A stretch of 64,000 nt of DNA, taken from contig NC_013757.1 of NCBI RefSeq assembly GCF_000025345.1, positions 4,030,001 to 4,094,000 of the forward strand, read 5' to 3'. The notes under the pieces are model-generated. The model searched no databases. It was not told the DNA's origin and saw only the letters and a program-made list of their open reading frames with translations. The stretch is from Geodermatophilus obscurus DSM 43160. GTDB taxonomy: Bacteria; Actinomycetota; Actinomycetes; Mycobacteriales; Geodermatophilaceae. Position 1 is the stretch's first letter, and the number at the start of each line of letters is the position of its first letter. Shown here piece by piece: positions 38,377 to 48,194 of the stretch. Position numbers and translations under genes: made by a program.

Positions 38377-39066
38377 TCAGGCCGCGGCCGCCAGCACCCT
38401 GCGCGGGGCTGCTGCCGGGCGCAGCGGGACGACCGGAGCGGCAGGAGGCGCCGGCCGCCGGGTGCGCAGGACGGCGCAGGTGGTGACGGCGCAGACCAGG
38501 CCGAAGCCGGCCGACAGCCAGACCGTCGGCTGACCGAGGAGCCAGCCGTAGGCGGTCCAGGAGGCGCAGGAGCCGGCGCCGAGGTACCAGCGCGCCGGGG
38601 ACATGCCGGACAGGTCCTGGGCGCGGTCGAACAGGATGCCCAGCAGCTGGGGCAGCGCGGCGACGATGCCGACGACGGTGGTGACCGAGGCGAGCACGGA
38701 CGTGACCTGCGTCGTGTCCGCCCCGAGGACGACGGCGGCGACGCCGCCCGCGGCGAGCGCGGCGAGGCCCGCGGCTCCGGCGGCGGTGCGCAGCAGGACC
38801 TGCGCCGAGCGCGCGTGCGGCTGGGTGAGGAGGAGGGCGGCGAGGACGGCGGTGTTGCCGGCGCCGACGACGGCGTGGGTGGCGATCTGCGGGGTGTCGC
38901 CGACGAGGAGGCCGGAGGTCAGCCAGCACAGGTTGAGGCCGACGGCGAGCCAGCTGCCCGTCGGGGAGAGGCCGAGGGTGCGGCCGTGCCGGCAGGAGAG
39001 CCACACCTGAGGCCAGACGACGGTGATGCTGAGGGCGGCCGCGAGGGAGCCGAGGGCGGCGATCAT
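38377..39066 (-). CDS. PQ-loop (SemiSWEET-like) membrane protein
   Basis: 229 residues with about seven hydrophobic segments. Two PQ-loop motifs are visible, TVVWPQVWLSCRHGRTLGLSP near the N-terminus and AALPQLLGILFDRAQDLSGMSP in the second half, each followed by a loop that introduces the next helix. This is the SWEET/PQ-loop repeat pattern. Probably transports a sugar or small metabolite. ATG 39066 chosen; ATG 39198 would add a hydrophilic 44-residue head. The 190 bases downstream (38187-38376) hold nothing I can identify. Confidence 0.78.
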   Translation of the reverse strand: MIAALGSLAAALSITVVWPQVWLSCRHGRTLGLSPTGSWLAVGLNLCWLTSGLLVGDTPQIATHAVVGAGNTAVLAALLLTQPHARSAQVLLRTAAGAAGLAALAAGGVAAVVLGADTTQVTSVLASVTTVVGIVAALPQLLGILFDRAQDLSGMSPARWYLGAGSCASWTAYGWLLGQPTVWLSAGFGLVCAVTTCAVLRTRRPAPPAAPVVPLRPAAAPRRVLAAAA

Positions 39067-39311
39067 GGTGGAGCGGGGTTCCGTTCGGGTGGACTGCGAT
39101 GGGTGCGGCCACCGGCGGGCTGGACAGCCACACGCCGGCTCCGGGCGCTCGTCGGTGAGCGGCAGCGCGACCGCTGCAGGGATGACCGGAGAGGTCATCG
39201 GCGTCCTCGTCCCGTGACGGGAGGCGATCCGGCGTGATCGTCCTGTGACCTCGCTCATCGCCGTGGCCGGGGCCACGCGACCCCGCCGACGCTGCGCGGA
39301 GCCGGTCCGGC

Positions 39312-40523
39312 CTAGCCCCGGACGGGCGCGCCGGCTGTCCGCGGGAGCGCGAGGGCGGCGCCGAGCCCGGCGGCCAGCACGGCCGTGGTGACGGCGAAGG
39401 CCGCCTGGTAGGAGACGACGTCGGTCAGCCAGCCGGCCACGAGCGGTCCCACGATGGCGCCGAGGTCGGCCGACATCTGGAACACCGCCACCACCCGGCC
39501 GCCACGGGCCGGGCTGACGTCGGCGACCAGTGCCGCCGGCACGCTGGCGAGGAAGGAGGCGGCCAGCCCGAAGACGGCCATCGACAGCAGGAAGACCCAC
39601 AGCACCGGAGGCAGGACCAGGGCCGCCGTCGAGATCGTGGCCAGCGCGGCGCCGAGGACGAGCGCGGGACGCCGTCCCCAGGTGTCGGCCAGCCGACCCG
39701 ACCGCAGCAGGCCCAGCGCCTGCGCCACCGAGCCGGCCAGCAGCCCGGCGCCGGCCCAGGCCACGGTCCGGCCCAGTTCCTCGGTGACGTACAGGGGCAC
39801 CAGCGAGTTGCGGACGCCGAACAGCACCCAGCCCACGCCGAGGTTGGCCACCAGCGCGGTCAGGTAGACGCGGGAGCGCAGGGCCGTCCGCAGCCCGACC
39901 GGGTCGGTGGCGAGGTCGGGTCCGGTTCCCGCGGGTTCCGCCGAGCGCTGCATCGTCACGGACGGGCGCAGCAGCACCATGGCGACCGAGCCGGCGAGCA
40001 GCAGGAAACCGGCGTAGAGGAAGAAGGGCAGGCGCGGGGACAGCTCGGCGAGCAGCCCGCCGGCCGCCGGACCGGCGATCCCGCCGAGGATGAACCCGCC
40101 CTGCCACGTCGCCGCGGCACGACCGCGGTGCGAGGGCGGGGCGACCCGCAGCAGCAGCGACAGAGCGGCGACGGTGAACATGGCGCTGCCCACGCCACCG
40201 GCCGCCCGGAGGGCGAGGAACAGCGGGAAGGACGCCGCCAGACCCGCCAGGCCGGTGGTGACGGCGACGACGGCGAGGCCGGCGGACAGGACGGTCCGCT
40301 CGCCGAACCGCTCGACCAGGGAACCGCCGCCGAAGGCGGAGACGAAGCGGAAGAACGCGAAAGCGCTGACGGCGAGCCCGACGGCCGTCGTCCCGACGCC
40401 GAAGGACCGGGCGAACAGCGGGATGGCCGGTGCGACGATGCCGAAACCGAGCGCGACGACGAAGGCGACGACGGCGAGGATGCCGACCTCACGGGGCAGC
40501 TCCCCCCGCCCCCGCCACAGCAC
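39312..40523 (-). CDS. MFS transporter
   Basis: 403 residues with twelve membrane segments and MFS loop motifs (SLVERFGERTVL after helix 2, SGRLADTWGRRPALV in the middle). The type resembles multidrug or sugar-efflux MFS proteins. GTG start at 40523 overlaps the run-on frame of the truncated membrane gene upstream. Substrate unknown. Confidence 0.88.
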   Translation of the reverse strand: MLWRGRGELPREVGILAVVAFVVALGFGIVAPAIPLFARSFGVGTTAVGLAVSAFAFFRFVSAFGGGSLVERFGERTVLSAGLAVVAVTTGLAGLAASFPLFLALRAAGGVGSAMFTVAALSLLLRVAPPSHRGRAAATWQGGFILGGIAGPAAGGLLAELSPRLPFFLYAGFLLLAGSVAMVLLRPSVTMQRSAEPAGTGPDLATDPVGLRTALRSRVYLTALVANLGVGWVLFGVRNSLVPLYVTEELGRTVAWAGAGLLAGSVAQALGLLRSGRLADTWGRRPALVLGAALATISTAALVLPPVLWVFLLSMAVFGLAASFLASVPAALVADVSPARGGRVVAVFQMSADLGAIVGPLVAGWLTDVVSYQAAFAVTTAVLAAGLGAALALPRTAGAPVRG

Positions 40524-40626
40524 GTCCTGGATGCTCGCACGGCGGTGGCCCAGGCCCGTCGAGGGCCCGGGCGTCCGCTCGAACCCGAGGAACGCCCGCG
40601 GCCACCCGGTCCTGCTACGGGACCGG

Positions 40627-40978
40627 ACGCCACCGGCGCGGTGCCAGCCCGGGCCACACGCCCGTACCGGGGTGGCCGCTCGGGTGGCGGGCCATCAGCG
40701 AAGCGGTGGGCGAAGCGCTGGTCGGCCCACCGCGGGGTGGTGGAGCCGAACCCGATGTAGGAGGCGGCCAGTCCGTGGGCGGCGCCGGCCGCGCTCCCCG
40801 AGCGGAGGTCCAGGACCGAGGCGATCAAGAGGACGAGGTCGAGGACCGGGGCGCCGGCCAGCAGGACCGCGCTCGTGCGAGGCAGGCGCATCACGTAGCG
40901 GGCCACCAGGCCGGCGCCGAGCAGGCACCAGAACCCGACCTCACAGGCCACGATGAGAGCGATCAGGACCGCGTTCAC
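40627..40978 (-). pseudogene. Small membrane protein that lost its 3' end
   Basis: GTG 40978 overlaps the stop of the upstream GNAT gene (GTGA). About 85 residues look intact: two helices (AVLIALIVACEVGFWCLLGA, SAVLLAGAPVLDLVLLIASV), then RWADQRFAHRFADGPPPERP. Homologues I know continue with two more helices, but here the text becomes Gly/Arg/Ser-rich and the frame has no stop until 39956, deep inside the MFS gene. I read it as a truncated gene; the end given is where resemblance fades. Confidence 0.6.
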
Positions 40979-41631
40979 GGGGCGCTCTCCGCCCGGCGCC
41001 CGACCGCCGCGGTCGCCGTCCGATCGGCGGTCGTCGTTCCAGGCTCGCGGAGCATCAACCAGGTGCGCGGGCCACCGCGGGGCAGGTCGACGACGTCGGT
41101 CACCGCGAAGCCGAGGCGGCGGTAGAACCGCACGTTCGGCTCGGCACTCGTCTCCAGCCACACCGGCAGCTCGTCCTGATCGGCGCGATCCAGCCCGGGG
41201 GCCAGCAGCGCGGCACCGAAACCCCGCCCTTGCCTGTGCTGCACGACCCCCAGGCTGGCCAGGGTCAGGTGCGGCTTCCTCGGTCGGCGGTCGGTCAGCC
41301 GCTCCTCGGCCTCGGCGGCGGCTGCCGCCCGGTGCCCCGCCAGCTCGGCGGCAGCTGGGCCGACGTGCGCCCACACCTCGTCGGGGACCCCGGTGCTGGG
41401 CACCCAGACCGCGATGCCCACGAGTTCCTGCCCCGCCTCCCCGAGGTCGACGCGACCGAAGGGCACTGCGACGGCGGACAGGTAGAGGTGGTGCAGCGCC
41501 CGCAGCCGATCGCCGTGGCCGTCGGCGTCGACCGTCCACCGGGTCCACGGGTACTCGGCGAAGGCGTCGGCGAGCGCCTCGGCGGCGGCCGGGACGTCGT
41601 CGAGCGCCGCCGCGCGCACATGCAGGTTCAT
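40975..41631 (-). CDS. GNAT-family N-acetyltransferase
   Basis: 218 residues, ATG 41631. N-terminal VRAAALDDVPAAAEALADAFAEYPWTRW, acetyl-CoA loop VVQHRQGRGFGAALL, and ETSAEPNVRFYRRLGFAVTD near the C-terminus. This pattern is typical of actinobacterial GNATs of unknown substrate. Translationally coupled to the small membrane gene that follows. Confidence 0.85.
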   Translation of the reverse strand: MNLHVRAAALDDVPAAAEALADAFAEYPWTRWTVDADGHGDRLRALHHLYLSAVAVPFGRVDLGEAGQELVGIAVWVPSTGVPDEVWAHVGPAAAELAGHRAAAAAEAEERLTDRRPRKPHLTLASLGVVQHRQGRGFGAALLAPGLDRADQDELPVWLETSAEPNVRFYRRLGFAVTDVVDLPRGGPRTWLMLREPGTTTADRTATAAVGRRAESAP

Positions 41632-41689
41632 TCGTTCCTCGATCAGTTCTCGGGGACGTCTACGGCCGGCGAATCCGGTGGTCGAGCAG

Positions 41690-41725
41690 CGGCCCCCGCA
41701 GACTGATCGCAGCCTGCGGGGGCCG
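41690..41725. terminator. Terminator hairpin after the P-type ATPase gene
   Basis: CGGCCCCCGCAG pairs perfectly with CTGCGGGGGCCG around a 12-base loop, with an outer GAGCAGCGG/CCGCTGCTC extension. It lies 12 bases beyond the ATPase stop codon and closes the metal island on its left. Confidence 0.75.
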
Positions 41726-41737
41726 CCGGTCCGCTGC

Positions 41738-45001
<3,264 letters not shown>

Positions 45002-45069
45002 CGCGGTCTCCTGGTGGACGGGCGGATCGGGCTACGGCTCGATCGTCGGTGGCGGTGGCCGGGCTCGGA

Positions 45070-45086
45070 CCGGGGAAATCGCCAGG
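45070..45086 (-). promoter_or_regulatory. Shared regulon box A (P-type ATPase)
   Basis: In the direction of transcription CCTGGCGATTTCCCCGG, a near-palindrome centred 77 bp before the ATPase start. 22 bases after it comes GACGAT as a possible -10. One of five related boxes in the island. Confidence 0.7.
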
Positions 45087-45123
45087 ATCGGCCGGCTCGG
45101 TGGCCGGAGCGGGGCTGGTCGAG

Positions 45124-45603
45124 TCAGTTGTCGGCAGCCGGCACGGTGTACGCGGCGGGCGGCCAGGCGGCGAGGATCTTGGGCCGCAGGGTGGCGCCGA
45201 GGCGGCGGTAGAACCGCTGGGCGTCGACGTTGTCGACCTCCATGCCCCACCGGATGAGCAGCTGCTCGGGTGTGGCCACGGTGGCGAGGGCAGCCATCAG
45301 CCGTCGGCCGACGCCGGCGTCGCGGTGCCCGGGCCGGACGTAGAGGTCGTCGAGGTTGACCACGTCGCCGCCGGTCCACAGGTGCAGCTGCCGGATCGCG
45401 GAGACGTAGCCGACGGCCGCGCCGTCGCGCTCGGCCAGCAGCACGATCACCTCGGCCCGCTCGAGCAGCCCGTGCCACTGTGCGTCGGGCACGTGCACGT
45501 GCGCGGTCTGGTCCTCGTGTGCGGCGATCTCGCGGACCATCGCGGCGACGGTCGCGGCGTCCGCGGGGGTCGCGCGGCGGATCGTGGTGGCGGCAGCGGT
45601 CAT
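45124..45603 (-). CDS. GNAT-family N-acetyltransferase
   Basis: 159 residues from ATG 45603. TIRRATPADAATVAAMVREI opening, LDDLYVRPGHRDAGVGRRLM acetyl-CoA loop and NVDAQRFYRRLGATL at the C-terminus: a complete small GNAT. It lies inside the metal island, between a terminator and box A, without a box of its own. Substrate unknown. Confidence 0.88.
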   Translation of the reverse strand: MTAAATTIRRATPADAATVAAMVREIAAHEDQTAHVHVPDAQWHGLLERAEVIVLLAERDGAAVGYVSAIRQLHLWTGGDVVNLDDLYVRPGHRDAGVGRRLMAALATVATPEQLLIRWGMEVDNVDAQRFYRRLGATLRPKILAAWPPAAYTVPAADN

Positions 45604-45631
45604 GGCGGGCTCTGGTGGAGGTCGTGGCGGT

Positions 45632-45668
45632 GGCGCGGCGGGAGCGGGAGGGCCGCTCCCGCCGCGCC
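45632..45668. terminator. Terminator hairpin
   Basis: Perfect 16-bp stem GGCGCGGCGGGAGCGG/CCGCTCCCGCCGCGCC with loop GAGGG, 36 bases beyond the stop of the island's small membrane protein. Ends the CopZ-membrane protein unit. Confidence 0.8.
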
Positions 45669-45703
45669 GGCGGGGACGGGACGGTGAGCCGGTCGTCCTG
45701 GTG

Positions 45704-46195
45704 TCAGCAGTGGGCGTACTCGTGGGGGCGCAGCAGCATCGCCGCGGCCATCGCCGGGAGCATGAGCACGTGGCCCCAGAGCATCAGGGCGCCCTCGCCG
45801 ATGAGCCCGAGTGCGAGCGGGACGAAGAGCACCAGGAACGGCAGGTACATGGCCGCGCCCATCTCGACGATGGGCCGCCAGCGGTGGCCGCGGACCTTCA
45901 TCCACGCGGACATGGCGACGGTCATGTTCGTCGCCATGATCAGCGCGCCGGTGTAGGGGTCGTGCATCAGCCCGGGGGCGCCGACGGCGTCGAGGACGAG
46001 GGTCCACACCGGGTGCAGGGCCACCATGCCGACGGCCATCGCGACGACCATCTCGAGGAAGTGGAGCGTCAACTTCTTGGCGCTCAGGTGGTGCGTGGTG
46101 TGCGCGGGCTCGGCGTGCGCGGTGGCGGCGCTCGGCGTGTGGGTCGGGGTGGGCACGGCGGGTCTCCCGTGAGGCTCGAGGTGGGCGGGGGTCAC
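45704..46195 (-). CDS. Histidine-rich-headed membrane protein
   Basis: 163 residues. Its GTG 46195 overlaps the stop of the CopZ-like gene (GTGA); GTG 46156 is an alternative with a GGGAGA site. The first 40 residues contain many histidines (HLEPHG, HTPS, HAEPAHTTHH), then four membrane helices with methionines in and near them (MHDPYTGALIMATNMTVAMSAWM). No named family. Linkage to a CopZ-like carrier suggests handling of copper or a related metal at the membrane. Confidence 0.75.
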   Translation of the reverse strand: MTPAHLEPHGRPAVPTPTHTPSAATAHAEPAHTTHHLSAKKLTLHFLEMVVAMAVGMVALHPVWTLVLDAVGAPGLMHDPYTGALIMATNMTVAMSAWMKVRGHRWRPIVEMGAAMYLPFLVLFVPLALGLIGEGALMLWGHVLMLPAMAAAMLLRPHEYAHC

Positions 46196-46425
46196 GGGAC
46201 GAGGGCGTAGCCGGCCTCGTCGACGGCGGCAGCGATGTCGGCCCGGTCCACGGGGCGGTCGGCGGTGACGGTGACGGTGCCGCTGGCCGGGTCGACGGTG
46301 ACCGACTCGACGCCGTCGACGGCGGAGATCTCCTCGGCAACGGCGCGCTGGCAGTGCCCGCAGGTCATGCCGGTGACGGTGAAGGTGGTCGAGCCGATGA
46401 AGGTGCGCGGCGTGCTGGACAGCAT
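46192..46425 (-). CDS. CopZ-like heavy-metal-associated domain protein
   Basis: 77 residues, a single HMA domain with the metal motif GMTCGHC at about 19-25 and the usual beta-alpha-beta pattern ending DEAGYALVP. Such proteins carry Cu+ in the cytoplasm to the P-type ATPase. ATG 46425 follows GAGGAG. First gene of a two-gene unit driven from box B. Confidence 0.93.
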   Translation of the reverse strand: MLSSTPRTFIGSTTFTVTGMTCGHCQRAVAEEISAVDGVESVTVDPASGTVTVTADRPVDRADIAAAVDEAGYALVP

Positions 46426-46495
46426 GGGAACTCCTCGGGGTGCGGGTGGTGGTGCGGTCGGGAAGGAGCGTCGGCGCCAGGCCGGGGCCGTCTCA

Positions 46496-46512
46496 CCGGC
46501 GAAATCGCCGGG
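46496..46512 (-). promoter_or_regulatory. Shared regulon box B (CopZ-like unit)
   Basis: CCCGGCGATTTCGCCGG in the direction of transcription, the most symmetric of the five boxes (CCGGCGA/TCGCCGG around two bases). Centred 79 bp before the CopZ-like start. GACGCT follows after 23 bases. Confidence 0.7.
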
Positions 46513-46530
46513 ATTCCGCCGGGAGGCAGG

Positions 46531-48066
46531 TCAGTGGCCGTGGCCGTGCCCACCGTGGACGGGGGTACCGGTGGCGGCCTTGCCGCCGGGAACGGCGAGG
46601 GCGGTGAGGACGAACAGCGCGCCGAGGACGCCGGCGGTGACGGCGAAAGCCCGGCCGTAGCCGTCGATGAGGCCGGCGGAGGTCGCCAGGTCGCCGGCGA
46701 CGGCGCTCAGCGCGGCGACGCCGAGGGCGGCGCCGATCTCGTGGCCGGTCATCATCAGCCCCGACGCCAGCCCGGACTCGTCGGCCGGCACGTCGCTCAT
46801 CGCGGCGACCGCGATGGCGACGAACATCGGTCCGACACCGGCGCCGACGAGCAGGAAGCCGGGCAGCACGTCGGCGGCGTAGGCGGTGCCGCCGGCACCC
46901 GCGGCAAGCAGCAGCACGCCGGCGGCCATGACGACGAGCCCGCCGAGGATCAACGGGCGGGGGCCGAGCCGGCCGATGACCTTCGACGCGGCTGCGGCGG
47001 CCAGGGTGATCGCGGCGGCCAGCGGCAGGAACTGCAGGCCCGCGACGACCGGGGAGGCACCGACGATCGCCTGCAGGTACAGCGAGGACAGGAAGATCGC
47101 GCCGACCACGACGCCGGTCACGCCGGCCATCACCGCTGAGGCTGAGACCAGCGACCGCATCCGCCACGTCGCCGGCGGCACCAGCGGGTCGGCGGCGCGC
47201 CGCTCGAGGCGGGCGAACACGGCCAGCAGGATGGCGGCGGCGGCCAGCGCCAGCCACGTGCGGGGTGCGGTCCAGCCGGCCGAGCGGGTGGCCTCGATGC
47301 CGAACACCAGCGCCAGTAGCCCGGCCACCAGGGTGAGGGCGCCGGGCACGTCCAGCCGGCGCAGCGCGCCGGGCTGCGAGCCGCCGTGAGCGACGGCCCG
47401 CAGCGTGCCGAGGACGACGGCGGCGCCGATCGGCACGTTGATGACGAACACCGCCCGCCAGCCCAGCGCGCTGGTGAGCGCCCCACCGAAGAGCACGCCG
47501 GCGGCGATGCCGAGGCTGCCGACGGTGCCCCAGACGGCCAGCGCGGTCTGCCGCTGCCGGCCGGCGTACGCGGTCATGATGATCGACAGCGCGGCCGGGG
47601 TGAGCAGCGCCGCACCGGCGCCCTGCCCCGCGCGGGCGAGGATGAGCGTCAGCGGGGTCTGCGCCAGCCCGCTGACCAGCGAGGCGGCGGTGAACAGGGC
47701 GACGCCGGCGAGGAACGCGCGGCGCCGGTTGAGCAGGTCGGCGATCCGCCCGCCCAGTAGCAGCAGGCCGCCCGAGAGCAGCACGTAGGCGCTGATCGTC
47801 CATTGGTGGTCCGCCGCCGACAGGTGCAGGGCGTCGCTGATGGACGGCAGCGCGACGTTCACCACCGACACGTCGAGGATGACCATGAACTGGGCGGCAA
47901 TCATCAGCGCGAAAACGGTCCACGGTCGGCGTGGCTCGTCCGCGGTCGTCGACGGGCCGGCGATGTGGTGGGCCGGGTGCTCGTGGGCGTGGGGCGCTCC
48001 GTGGCCGGGGGCGTGCTGGTGCCCGTGGGCGCGGGCCGCCGGTTCGGCGGTCGGGTGGGCCGACAT
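46531..48066 (-). CDS. DHA2-type MFS efflux protein with histidine-rich ends
   Basis: 511 residues, ATG 48066 after GAGGAGG. Fourteen-helix EmrB/QacA-type transporter: helix 1 motif VILDVSVVNVALPSIS, GGRIADLLNRRRAF and ARAGQGAGAALLTPAALS. Unusual for the family, the N-terminal 35 residues hold about ten histidines (HGHQHAPGHG, HAHEHPAHH) and the C-terminus ends GGHGHGH. These tails look metal-binding. Probably a proton-driven exporter; the tails and neighbours suggest a metal or metal-complex link. Driven from box C. Confidence 0.9.
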   Translation of the reverse strand: MSAHPTAEPAARAHGHQHAPGHGAPHAHEHPAHHIAGPSTTADEPRRPWTVFALMIAAQFMVILDVSVVNVALPSISDALHLSAADHQWTISAYVLLSGGLLLLGGRIADLLNRRRAFLAGVALFTAASLVSGLAQTPLTLILARAGQGAGAALLTPAALSIIMTAYAGRQRQTALAVWGTVGSLGIAAGVLFGGALTSALGWRAVFVINVPIGAAVVLGTLRAVAHGGSQPGALRRLDVPGALTLVAGLLALVFGIEATRSAGWTAPRTWLALAAAAILLAVFARLERRAADPLVPPATWRMRSLVSASAVMAGVTGVVVGAIFLSSLYLQAIVGASPVVAGLQFLPLAAAITLAAAAASKVIGRLGPRPLILGGLVVMAAGVLLLAAGAGGTAYAADVLPGFLLVGAGVGPMFVAIAVAAMSDVPADESGLASGLMMTGHEIGAALGVAALSAVAGDLATSAGLIDGYGRAFAVTAGVLGALFVLTALAVPGGKAATGTPVHGGHGHGH

Positions 48067-48132
48067 GGCTCCTCCTCGGGGTGGGGACTGCGGGACTGAC
48101 GCCCACGCTCGCCGCCGCCGGGACCGATCACG

Positions 48133-48149
48133 CCGGTGATCTCACCAGG
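48133..48149 (-). promoter_or_regulatory. Shared regulon box C (MFS gene, also facing the LAL regulator)
   Basis: CCTGGTGAGATCACCGG read leftwards, centred 75 bp before the MFS start, with GAGCGT exactly 22 bases after it. An overlapping palindrome GATCACGCCGGTGATC covers 48126-48141. The box is about 54 bp from the divergent regulator's start, so it could serve both genes. Confidence 0.7.
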
Positions 48150-48194
48150 TTTGATCTTCTGGACCTGTCCGCGGCGGACGGTACGGTTCCGCTC

